Shown one piece after another: positions 1 through 9,747 of a stretch of 64,000 nucleotides of DNA. This DNA comes from Diphasiastrum complanatum (taxonomy: Eukaryota > Streptophyta > Lycopodiopsida > Lycopodiales > Lycopodiaceae). The notes under the pieces are model-generated. The model was not told where the DNA came from. It saw nothing but the letters and a program-made list of their open reading frames with translations, and did not search any database. Within the stretch, counting starts at the first letter, position 1. Each line of letters opens with the position of its first letter. The position numbers and the translations under genes were made by a program. The stretch is from assembly GCA_029204225.1 (NCBI GenBank), contig CM055103.1, forward strand, positions 8,204,866-8,268,865, written 5' to 3'.

Positions 1-634
1 ACACTAACCAACTTGCATCTGAAAATCTATTGAGAATATTGAGTTTGTCATAGTCAACTGTTCCATAACAAATGAAATGGTCCGTAGTGGCTCAAATATA
101 TCTCATATCTCTGATAAGAGTTTTCCATTGTGTAATGCCAAGATTAGCCATAAATTGACTTAAAGAACTGATTGCAAAAGGCTATCTTTGGTTTGGTACA
201 AAAAAATGCATACGTAAGAGAATCTATTGTCGAATGATAAGGCACTCACGCATCTGCTCCTTTTCTTCTATCTTCTGAGGACACTGGTCCTTCAACAATT
301 TGAGTCCCGAGTCCATTGGTGAGTGATCTAGCTTGAAATTCATCAAATTATATCTGATTAACATATTGTAAATTTATCTCTACTACATAATGTAAGTCAA
401 CTTCTGCTTTCTATCTCTTTGGATTTGAATACCTATATAGTAATGAGCTTCATCTAGATCTGTCATTTTGAATTCAGAGAACAACATTCATTTCACATCT
501 TTTATTAATTCAATATTATTGCCTAAAAGTAGCGTGTTGTCCATGTACAAAGTAATAATAATAAAAGAATGTTCCATTGACTTGAAGTAGACATTTGAAT
601 CTAAAGTGCTTGGCTCATAGCCATGATCAATTGT
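1..634 (-). pseudogene. Ty1/copia reverse transcriptase-RNase H remnant
   Basis: Reading the minus strand from about 634 downward gives copia RT residues from the palm region: a DSNVYFKSM-like stretch, then LYMDNTLLL where family members have YVDD, then FKMTDLDEAHYYIGIQI. Farther down, a segment resembles the LK...CPQ start of the connection/RNase H region. Several stops and small indels interrupt it, and it runs off the left edge of the window. The second catalytic Asp of YxDD reads Asn, so the enzyme is dead. It abuts the end of the next Tat fragment at about 627-634, so one element was inserted into or truncated the other. Confidence 0.75.
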
Positions 635-1587
635 CAGCTTTTCTGCATTGTTGGGCCTGGTGAACTAAGGCCGCCTGCTGCTCTAGGACCTTCTTTGGGA
701 CCTGAGATGGTTTAAGGTTCCCTTCGAATTCAGCATATTCCACCTCGATGTCGCTAGATAGAATGTCATGAGGGACATCGGCTTCTGTGTTGATCGCCTT
801 CCCTTTCTGCTTCTTAGTAGGTGGGGCTGGTGATACCGATTTTGCTATCGGTTGGGGGGTGGCTCGCTTTTTTGTGCTTGGATAGAGATCATCTAGCTCC
901 TTGATGGCCGCAGATGCCCGAGACCCCAACTGTTTGGTGACCAATATGTGGAGGAGATACCCACACTTGGTAGTTGGTTTTCTAGCTTTGAGAGCTCCGC
1001 ACAGCTTCTCTGTTACCTTCTCAGCCCACTTGTAATTTTGAGTGAGATCGTCCATGGTGAGGGTCAAAGAAAAGAGGTCGCTCAGTGGTATGCGATCCAT
1101 CTTAGCGGTATGTACTTCGACCGTGGTGACGAGGATTTCTGAGGTGGCCCGTAGATGAGAATTCGTGATGAGGCGGATGGAGATCCCGTCGTTGGTTTGG
1201 GCAATGGTTTTGTCGTCCTCTGTCAGAAACTTTGTGAAGTACTTGGCATCATGGCTAGTGCCCTTGCCATGGATTGTCTCTTGGAGATTAGGGAAGCCAA
1301 TGCTCTGGAGATCCCGAGGAGAGACGTTGATGATGGTATAGCTGCCACTCTTGGATGTAATCCGAAAAATTTGGAATTCATCCGAATAGGTGGAGTAGGC
1401 CGCTCGGATGAGGCTATCGCTCTATTGGTCCTGGAAAAGTGTCAGATCAAAGCAAAGGTTTGTGAGGATATCCTTGGCCAGGGTGAGCTGCTCGGCGTAA
1501 TTCTTGATATAGATCATAAAAATATCCCCTGAATAAGGAAGGGGGTTTACGGCGATGCAAGATGAGCGAGGAATCACTGGAAGCCAT
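627..1587 (-). pseudogene. Tat-type 3' extra ORF (aORF), divergent variant
   Basis: A minus-strand reading frame begins at the ATG at 1587 (MASSDSSLI) and ends at the stop at 627-629, but needs one frameshift near 1500 and crosses one stop near 1435. It lies directly downstream of a Tat integrase on the same strand, the position where the other Tat copies in this window carry an extra ORF. The Met-Ala-Ser-Ser start resembles the aORF start at 28308. The last 157 codons (1100 to 627) are open and basic, with a KKQKGKAIN patch. No known enzymatic motif was seen. Function is unknown; a structural or nucleic-acid-binding role is only an inference. Confidence 0.5.
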
Positions 1588-2244
1588 GATAGTAGTGATT
1601 TTAGATTGCTCTGAGAATTTTGAAATTTTTTGACATGAACTCAAGAGCAGAAATCTAAAATGAACTCGTGGAGAGAAGGGTGGAGGACTATATATAGACT
1701 TTTTTTGGCAGAAATTTGCAACTTCACTCAAAAATCGTCCTCAGTGTCTACGATTTGGTAATGATGGTTGCGAATTTCAAGACAATGTTCTGAGGGTCCA
1801 CAAATTCTTGTAAGTGAGTTTTTTTATGCCAAAAGAGAAAAATCGACTGATAGTGCCAAACTGTGTCTGATCAGAATATGCAGAGATGACAGAGAAATTG
1901 TGGCAATCATTTTGAGCTCCAGCGAATTGTCTGTAAATTTTGATGATGGATATCTGATGAATAAACTACATTTTTCTATTTTTTAGAATTTTTTTTATCT
2001 GAGACAGAATTCGTGGAGGCCAAAAATGAATCGTGCTCTATAGAAAAAGGGTTAGGCGAATTCTATCTGAGATGTTGTGAAAGAATTTTCTTCGGAAACT
2101 AATGACTTTTGTGGTTTTCTCGGAGAAGACTGTTGGTATACCTGATCTGATAGTATCTTGATGGTTTGAACAAAAAAGCACAGCAAGAATGTTGTCGAAA
2201 TGGCAGGCATGCAACAAAAAATGAAGAAAAATAGTAGGAAATAA
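1588..2244 (-). promoter_or_regulatory. Tat spacer with internal TATA box upstream of the aORF
   Basis: This is a noncoding stretch between the end of pol and the aORF on the minus strand. It contains a TATATATA box at 1689-1696, about 100 bp upstream of the aORF start at 1587. The same arrangement (spacer, TATA box, aORF) recurs in the copies at 28052 and 58885. No other gene was seen here. Confidence 0.4.
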
Positions 2245-3475
2245 CTAATACATATCAAGATAAAAACAGGGCTCATTGTACTTTCTCAGTCGGCTCCCAT
2301 TGACCAAAGTGTCGAGGATATCGTCTTGAAGGGTTTGGAGTTGTACATATCCAGCGACAAAGATTTTTTTAATGACGTAAGGTCCTTGGCTAGAAAATTT
2401 CAGTTTGCCTTTGAAGGCTTTGGCCTGGTATAGCAAGACCTTATCTCCAACCTAGAAGTTTCTAAGTTTCAATGATTGATTATGCCATACTTTTTGTTGT
2501 CGTTTGTGGACTTGTTGAGCATGGATGCTGATCCGTCGTGTTTCACATAGTTTCTCCAGATGGAATAAACTGTTTGCTAGATTCTAGTGAGTATCGAGCT
2601 CAAGGTTATAGGCTACTCGAAGGGAGGGGATATGGAATTCCACAGGCATAACGACTTCTTGGCCATATGTGAGCTGGAAAGGGGTTAAGCCTGTAGCTCA
2701 CTTCGGGGTGGTGCGATAAGCCCAGAGAGCAGCATGGAGTTTGAGCTCCCAATCAGATCGGCTAGATTCGACAATTTTGGTGAGAATTCCACATAGGATT
2801 TTATTGGTGGATTCTGCTTGGCCATTGTAGCGTGGATAGTATGGGGAACTTTTGCGATGTACCACAAAAAATTTGGAAAGAAGATTTGCTATGATAGAGT
2901 TAAGGAAATGTGTACCCCTATCACGGATAAGCTCTAGAGGACATCTGAAACAAACTATAACTTGTTCATAGAGAAATTTGACGGTAGAACGAGCGTCAGC
3001 ATTGTGAACAGCTCTTGCTTCAGCCCATTTGGTGCAATAGTCCGTAGCTACTATGATGTAACGAGATTGTGTGTGTCGAGCAGTAGGACTAATAGGTCCA
3101 ACATAATCCATTCCCCATTTCTGGAAAGCTTGATCGGTGGTTACGGGGTGTAAAGGCATGTAGTCTATTTTTTGAAAGTGTTTTGTGCGTTGGCAGACAT
3201 CACAAGCCTTAGTGTAATTGTGCGTATCCTTGAAGCGTGTTGCCACCAAAAACCGGCCAAGAGGATTTTCTTAACAGTTGTTTCAGAAGAGAAATGGCCT
3301 GCACCAATACCTTCATGAGTGAGGGAAATTATAGAGGGTATTTCACCTTCAGTAAGACATCGTCGGATAATTCCATCTAACCCTTGCTTGTTGTCCTGCA
3401 ATTAGCATATAAGGTTGAGTTTTGAGGACCAACGCACGTTGTTTAGGTTTAGAGAAGGAAGGATTTTACAAGTAG
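2245..3475 (-). pseudogene. Tat-type integrase and C-terminal pol end
   Basis: The minus strand encodes the end of an RNase H-integrase polyprotein. In order: the zinc-binding half (HEGIGAGHF and CDVCQRTKH), then the catalytic core from 3249 down with Asp in GMDYVGP, Asp in LIRDRGTHF and Glu in NGQAESTNK, so the DDE triad is intact. A GPY-like tail (SSQGPYVIKKIF) ends at the stop at 2245. A small frameshift near 3250 and a disrupted segment at 2440-2700 break it. Upstream homology to the other Tat copies fades at about 3475, where the chromovirus LTR begins. The family role is joining element cDNA ends to host DNA. Confidence 0.8.
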
Positions 3476-3478
3476 AGG

Positions 3479-4542
3479 TGAGGAAGTCCTCCAAATCCAA
3501 GGTAGAGCCTCCAAATGTCCTCCAAGCAACCTGCAAGCTTCAAGATGCTCCCCAACTCCAAGCTAGGATGCCTCCACCTCCAAGTAAGGATCTGCAAGCC
3601 TCCAAGGATCTCTCCTCCACCTGTGTCCCTACTCTTTAAACACAAAGATAGATAACAAGTTGGCCTCAAGTATTCACCACCCAACCATAGCTAGATCCAA
3701 GCTCCAAGCAAGACCTATCTAGCACCCCCTTGCTAACCATAAACAAATCACAAGCATACCACAGCACTCCATAGCATACTCAAGATCCAAACCCTACTTA
3801 TGTCTCATACCATAAGCAAGATCCAAACCTCAAGCATACTACCACAAGAAAGCACTCTACACACTAGTAGCAACACTAGAGCATAAGCCAAGCAAACAAG
3901 AGAGATCTCCCCCTCCCGATGGGCGCCCTACTACCCTCATATAGATGGCCCATGGACCCCTCCAATGCACTATGGAGTTCCATGCTCATCGAATGAGAGA
4001 GAGAGAAGCCTAGGGGAGTTAAAGAATCTCCAAGGGCCTCCATAGGCTTATGGAATGTCAAGAGACTCCTTCCATATCCTATGACTCTTTGAATGTCTTT
4101 CTTGTGGGAATTGGAAACTCAACGGACACTTTAGAAGGACGCCCTCCTACTAGGTCCCATTGCCCAAGTTGTGCAAGTATACTTTGGTCTTAGACCAATA
4201 TAGTGATATGGTTCAAGGTTGAGGCCCAAGGTTTAGAAAAATAGTCATCCAATGACTTTCTAACAGCTTTCTAGGTTCCATACCTCCATCCAAGGCATAG
4301 ACACCTACCTGCCCTTAACCAAGGACACTAGTACCTTAATTTAAGGCACCTAATTTTAATACTAAGGGCACCCCTTATCCAAGGGTCACGTGACTCCATA
4401 CCTCCAACTAAGGTATAGTCACTTGTCTATCCTTATCCAAGGGCACATACCCTTAATCCTAAGGGTACCTTGCCATTTAGCCCCCAACACTAAATGGACT
4501 ATTAGGGGTCTGAAGTACTGCTAGTCACATAGGTATGTAACA
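3479..4542 (-). repeat. 3' LTR of minus-strand chromovirus 1
   Basis: In the minus orientation the LTR starts TGTTACATACC at 4542, immediately after a purine-rich tract, and runs about 1.06 kb to a likely CA end at 3479. The outer end is set by a TG dinucleotide next to the break in the Tat integrase reading frame, so it is approximate. The lower part contains clustered CTCCAAG-like short repeats at about 3485-3620. No second LTR is in the window because the element's 5' part is missing. Confidence 0.65.
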
Positions 4543-4557
4543 TTCCTTCTCCCTAAA
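4543..4557 (-). other. Polypurine tract of chromovirus 1
   Basis: On the minus strand a purine run (TTTAGGGAGAAGGAA) sits directly before the TGTTACA start of the LTR. That is the expected position for plus-strand cDNA priming in LTR retrotransposons. Confidence 0.75.
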
Positions 4558-4558
4558 C

Positions 4559-5814
4559 TTAAATTTTTCCTTGTAGGAAAAAATTTGAAAAATTCTTCTG
4601 GAGATCAGCCTCCTTTTCCCAGATATCCTCCTCTTGTGATTTGCCCCTCCACCTGACTAAAACTTCCTGAAGCACTCTACTCCGTAGAGTTCTCTGCCGG
4701 CTATTAACATTCGCCTCGGGTTCAGGTGGTCCACTCACGGACTCATCACGAAGAAGTTCCACTAGATCTTCCATAGGGATCAGGGTCTCCCCAACCCCCA
4801 ACGAGGGTTTTAACTTACTAATGTGGAAAACATGATGAATTCCAATGTTAGCTGGAAGGTCTAGTTTGTTAGCTGAAAGGTCAAAAACATCCAGTCGTTG
4901 ACCATGAATACCTTGTGCTTCTAAGATAGATCAGCATAGTGCCTTGCCCTGTCATGGGCACTTCTTATCCTATCTTTAGCCAGCTGTAACATTTCTTGCA
5001 TATCCGCAAGGAAATCAGCTGCGGCTTGCACTCGTAGGTTTTTCATGCCAACACTAATTGGTGATTGAGGTTGAAAACCATACATAAGCATGAAAGGGCT
5101 GAATCCGGTCGTTGAATGTTTTGCACTGTTATATGCAAATTCCACCAGTGGAAGGTACTGTTCCCAATCAGACTGCCGATGGCCCACATATGCTTGAAGC
5201 ATATCCTCCATCGTCTGATTGGTCCTTTCCGTTTGACCGTCTGATTCTGGATGATCTGTAGAACTCAAACTTAAATTTGTTTCCAACTTCTCAAATAATA
5301 CTTGCCAAAAATGCCTAGTGAATTTTGGGTCACGGTCACTAACAATATCGCAAGGCAGCCCGTACAGTCGAAAAAGCTTCTCAACAAACAGTTGAGCTAG
5401 TTCTGAAGCTTTAACTGTAGTTTTCGTTGGAATAAATTGAGCAAACTTCGTAAGTCTGTCAACAATGACCCAAACCGAATCGTGGCCCTTCCCTATACGT
5501 GGAAGCCCGACCACAAAATCCATAGATATACTTTCCCACTTTCCGATAGGAATATCTAAAGGATGTAATAGGCCACTAGCTTTTAGCCTCTCTACTTTAT
5601 TAAACTGGCACTTAGTACATTTAAGTACATAGGCCTCTACCTGACTTTTCATCTTAGGCCACCAAAATTGCCTTCGAACTAAGTCAAGTGTTCTTTGTAT
5701 ACCCGGATGTCCTGCACATGGACTATCATGACACTCATACAGTACTTGTTGCCAATACTTTCCAAAAAAAGGATCGGACTCATATAGTCCTTGGAGAGAC
5801 TGAAACAACTCTGG
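4559..5814 (-). pseudogene. Chromovirus 1 integrase with C-terminal chromodomain
   Basis: The 295-codon block at 5808-4921 holds an H-H-C-C zinc-binding region (HDSPCAGHPG, then CTKCQ) and a full catalytic core: Asp in SMDFVVGLP, Asp in VSDRDPKF and Glu in DGQTERTNQ. Past a stop near 4921, the frame resumes with an HVFHISKLKP segment. It finishes with an 80-codon tail at 4801-4559 whose end (VLVRWRGKSQEEDIWE) matches the chromodomain signature of Ty3 chromoviruses, which in the family targets heterochromatin. The polypurine tract follows at once. The core is intact but the ORF is interrupted. Confidence 0.85.
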
Positions 5815-7015
5815 TTATATAACAGTAAAGCACAACTGATTAATAACCGGTAACCGACTCAAAGCATCCGCTAGAGTATTTTGACTTCCTTTACAATAAC
5901 GTATAGAAAAGTCAAAGATTTGCATCAGCTCAGCCCATCTAGCTTGCCTCCCCTTTAAATCTGTAGCATCACAGAAATATTGAAGAGTCTGATGATTCGT
6001 CAAAACTTCAAATTTGGCTCCATACAAATAATGTCGCCAAATTTTCAAGGAATGAACAATTGCAAACAGTTCCTTCTCATAGGTACAATACCTAGATTGA
6101 GCAGGATTTAGTTTCTTGCTTTCATAAGCCACAGGATGACCATCCTGCATCAAAACAGTTCCAATAGCATAATCATTGGCATCGGTCCTAACCACAAAAG
6201 TCTTATTAGGATCGCCAATGATTAGTATTGGTGCCGAAGTGACACTTTTCTTAAGCAACTCAAAACAATCATTCATATCCTCCGTCCACACCACTAGTGG
6301 ACTCTTAGCCCTCCGGCTTAGGTTCTTATAACCTTTCAAGGCCTGGGTAAGGGGAAATGCCAATTGAGCAAATTGGGAAATATGTCGACGTAAGAATCCC
6401 ACAAACCCCAAGAAAGACTTGATGTTTTGAACTATGGTGAGAAAAGGCCAATCAATAACCCTCTAGATACGATCAGCCTCAATCTCCACCCCCCGTTCAG
6501 AAATCTTATGCCCCAAGTAGGATAATTTCTTAGCAAAGGTCACACTTAGACTCCTTGGCAAAGAGCTTTTTCCTTCTTAGAATGTCCAAGACAATCCTAA
6601 GATGCTCTTTATGTTCCGCCAAAGTCTTACTGAACACTAGGATATCATTTAAGAATACCACTACAAATCTTCCCAAATATGGCCTGAACAAATCGTTCAT
6701 CATTTGTTGGAAAGTTGCCGGTGCATTGGTCAAACCAAAAGGCAACACCAAAAATTCGTAGTGACCAAAGCGAGTTCGAAACTCGGTTTTTGGTATATCT
6801 TCTACCTTAATGCGTATCTGATAGTAGCCCGATCTTAAATCTATCTTGGTAAAGTACCCAGCACCACCAAGATAGTCTATTAGATCATCCATCCGTGACA
6901 ATGGATATCTATTCATGGTTACCTTGTTCAATTTCTTATAGTCGACACAAAACCTTATAGTCCCATTTTTCTTGGCCACCACAACCAGTGGTGATGCCCA
7001 AGGACTTCTGGTTTT
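5815..7015 (-). pseudogene. Chromovirus 1 reverse transcriptase-RNase H
   Basis: RT residues run from [10 protein letters not shown] at about 7010 through [13 protein letters not shown] and [13 protein letters not shown] to FLNDILVFS. The last motif should be Y/F-x-DD, and one catalytic Asp reads Asn. A frameshift near 6530 is followed by the connection segment and an RNase H domain at 6411-5815 with Asp (RTDANDYAIG), Glu (YEKELFAIVH) and a TNHQTL motif where the family usually has TDHxxL. The frame runs into the integrase across one TAA at 5815-5817. RT is truncated at its N-terminus where the Tat gag begins at about 7016. Dead enzyme, clear family. Confidence 0.88.
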
Positions 7016-8115
7016 GGAGCTCGTGGGAGGATGAAGATTCAGATGATGAGCCGAATGTCAGTATGTTGCCTTATACAACAAGGTAGACTACTACGACATC
7101 CACCATTATTGCATCAACGAATGCCAATGCTACTGTAGAAATGATGCTCAATGAGTTCGAGAAACTTGGGAAGACCCAGCAGAAACAGATGGAAAAGTTG
7201 CAGTTGCAATTTGATGAGAAGATCAAAGCATTGGAAAATTTCCACGAAGAAGCGAACAAGGAACCTGAGAAGTTTGCAAAGACTTTTCCTACCAGGGAAA
7301 ATGTCTGGTGTTCTATTTGTACAGGAAATCACACAGTGAACAAGTGTCCTCCTCAATTGAAAAAACAAATGGAAATCAGTGTTTGCCATCTGTGTAATTC
7401 ACCTGACCATGAGACTACCTTTTGCAACTTCAACCCTTGGATAATTCAACAACGATATGCCCAGATGGGATATCGAAATCCACAATATGGAGGCAATCCA
7501 GCAGCAAGACTACGACAATCTACTCTTGGATACCCGGAACGTCTAGCTTTGCCTGACCCACCAAAACACTTTGCTCCTCCTGCCAATTTGATGGAACCAG
7601 AACCTTATGGAAGTGCTAAGCAATGGAGCTATGGTAATGATCAGGAAGGTGGATCTTCAAAATAGTATGTCATTTATGTTGCCGCTCAACAACAAGCCTC
7701 GAGAAATTGGGCCAGAGCACCACTTGGATGCTTTGCATGTGGAGAAAATCACAGAGTTGCAGAATGCCCAAATAAAGAAAAATTTGTACCATTCTATCGT
7801 GACTATGGATATGGGCATTGCTATAAAGACTGTCCAGCAAGATCGAAGCCACCACCAGCTACAACACCTGTAAATTTGATAACAATCAAGCAAGGATCGG
7901 TAGCTCATAATAAACCAAGTGCACCCTTGATGGTGGTCACCAGAGCACAAAAGCAAAAAGAACCAGTAGTGGATTCAGTACCTGTTGACTCTATACCATT
8001 GAACGATACACCAACAGCATCAGGAGTCTATCCAAATCTGAAAGTAGAAAAACGAAGATATCAGGATATGAGACAGTGGATTAAACATCTGCAAGAAGAA
8101 GAGGAAAACAGCTGA
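7016..8115 (+). pseudogene. Tat element A gag (zinc-knuckle region)
   Basis: The C-terminal half of a Tat gag is present, broken by one stop at about 7075 and a frame change near 7665-7690. A coiled-coil-like EKLGKTQQKQMEKLQ segment precedes two knuckles: CSICTGNHTVNKC (CX2CX3HX4C) and CHLCNSPDHETTFC (CX2CX4HX4C). A second pair follows at 7720-7850, CFACGENHRVAEC and a damaged HCYKDC. Gag in this family packages genomic RNA. The N-terminal capsid part is missing at the junction with chromovirus 1. Confidence 0.8.
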
Positions 8116-8131
8116 AGTTCGGTCTTCACCA

Positions 8132-9180
8132 TTGCAACCTCCAAGAAATTTACGTACGGATATGAATGATCAATTACATCATCACGAAGAACCCTTCAAG
8201 ATGACTGAACCGGAAGCACCGCATACAGAATTACTCATGAATATTTTGTCTAGCAAGATCAATATTTCATTGGGAGAGTCCCTAAAGTTGGTGCCAAAAG
8301 CAAAAGAAGTCAGTGTGCAAAAGTTACCTCAAGAAGAATCAGAAGACCACCAGGAGCCACTTTTTTGTGTTGGATTTGCAGAATCTAACAATGTACTCCA
8401 TGTTGGAGCCGCTTGGGAAAGTGAACAAAAGAATATCACTCTGCCGATACAACATAGACAATTTTCTAAAAAAACAGCCGTGATAGATGGCGGTTCAGGG
8501 GTTAACATGATTTCTACAAAGCTATGTACAAAATGGGGCCTTACAAAGATTAAGCCTGTTACTTTTGCTATTAAGCTAGCTGATCAAACGACGGTTCGTC
8601 CACGAGGAATGCTTCTTGGTTTCCAAGAGGAGGCTCGAACCTGGGACCAAAGAAACTTTGGATGCCAAGCTAACCAACTAAGCCAACCCTGTTGGGTTGT
8701 CCATGAGGAATGGTGGAAGATATACCTGACAGGATTGCAGGAGTACAGTTCGTCATTACTTTTGTCATGATGAACTTACCATAAGCACCAAATGTCTATT
8801 GAGTTCTCTTAGGACATCCATGGTTACGAGTTGCGCAAGTAACTCATAATTGGGGTACCGGCAAAATCACTTTTGAAAATCGTGAACGTGTAGTTAAAGT
8901 TGATCCTACGACTTGGACTATCAAGCCAGTGGTTCAAAAAGTGGATGACGATTCATCAACAATGGATCACACTTGTGATCGACTAGAGAAAAAATTGGGA
9001 GTTCACTACGATTCTCAAACGGATACTGTCAATTGGAACGAAGCTCTTGCAACAATTGATTGTACAACATGATATATGTGTCAACAAGATATTCAATCAG
9101 AGATGAACGAGATTTCCTTGTTAGATTGAACTTTGGATACGCCAATCACGTTTCCACTAAATGTGCTGAATGTAGCTTGG
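8132..9180 (+). pseudogene. Tat element A protease region
   Basis: An aspartic protease core is visible: AVIDGGSGVNMIS at about 8477-8515, with the catalytic Asp kept and DGGS in place of the usual D[ST]GA. It is followed by the LLGHPWLRVAQ segment at about 8812-8840, past the tRNA-like insertion. The insertion at 8612-8700 destroys the frame. Further stops lie at about 9070 and 9127. Just after TPITFPLNVLNVAW (9136-9180) the sequence jumps straight to RNase H, so the whole RT domain present in element B at this point (about 1.4 kb) is deleted. Confidence 0.75.
8612..8700 (-). mobile_element. tRNA-like (SINE-type) 89-bp insertion with target duplication
   Basis: This 89-bp block interrupts the protease reading frame and is absent from the aligned position in element B. 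It is flanked by 12-bp near-identical copies, CCACGAGGAATG (8600-8611) and CCATGAGGAATG (8701-8712). On the minus strand it holds a polymerase III A-box (TGGCTTAGTTGG, 8674-8685) and B-box (GGTTCGAGCC, 8632-8641) in that order. It also has hairpins (CAACCC-AACA-GGGTTG and CCAAAG-TTT-CTTTGG). It lacks a proper acceptor stem and a T33 in the anticodon loop, so it is not a functional tRNA gene. It is probably a short SINE or a tRNA-derived retrocopy. Confidence 0.7.
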
Positions 9181-9744
9181 ATATCGCTTATAGATCCAGA
9201 GAAGAACTATTCAACAACAGAACGTGAAGCGCTAGCCATGATTTTTTCTGTTCGGAAATTTCGTCACTACCTCATGAAAACACACTTTGCATTTTATACG
9301 GATCATCAACCGTTATTTTTTTTGGTAAATAAGATGTGTACTACTGGATGTATTGCAAGATGGTTATTATTATTAACTGAATTTGACTTTCGAATTGTGG
9401 TCAGAAAGGGGAAGCAACATTATCTAGCCGATCACGTTTCGCGAATTGAATCCACACTAGTTAATACTGAAGTGGATGATGAACTGCCAGATGCTGCGTT
9501 GTTCTATGTTAAAACAGTACCTAAATGGGCGGCAGATATTGTTGAGTACCTGATGCTAGGACAACCGAATGACTCTTTGACAAAAGTACAAAAAAGACAA
9601 TTGATTCATAAGGCTCAACCTTATCAATTAATTGCAGGACAATTGTATCGTCGTGGATCAGATAATATTTTACGAAGATGTGTTTTATCGCATGAAGTAC
9701 CAAATCTAATCATGTTTTCACATGATGGCCCCATACAAGGATAG
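9181..9744 (+). pseudogene. Tat element A RNase H to integrase start
   Basis: An open frame from about 9133 to a stop at 9742-9744 encodes the end of RNase H (YSTTEREALAMI with catalytic Glu, FYTDHQPLFFL with Asp, LADHVSRI). It then enters the integrase N-terminal region (QLIAGQLYRRGSDN, VLSHEVPNL) and stops just before the HHCC zinc site. The next base pairs belong to a different segment, the aORF of a related element. The join at about 9741 is therefore an internal deletion or recombination point that removed the integrase core. Confidence 0.8.
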
Positions 9745-9747
9745 TCT

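Larger units (their letters stand above)
3479..7015 (-). mobile_element. Truncated Ty3/gypsy chromovirus 1
   Basis: RT, RNase H, integrase, chromodomain, polypurine tract and 3' LTR lie in the expected order on the minus strand. The 5' LTR, gag and protease are missing. The LTR side interrupts the integrase frame of an older Tat element, and the RT side is cut at the start of another Tat element at about 7016. No target duplication can be tested because one end is lost. Confidence 0.8.

Noticed and set aside
1155-1532. 125-codon plus-strand ORF
   Set aside because: It lies opposite the Tat aORF, whose minus-strand reading has homologous context (downstream of integrase, MASS start). The plus ORF has no recognisable motif.
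8612-8700. Functional tRNA gene
   Set aside because: A- and B-boxes are present, but the acceptor and T stems do not pair properly and the anticodon loop lacks T33. The flanking duplication shows a retroinsertion.
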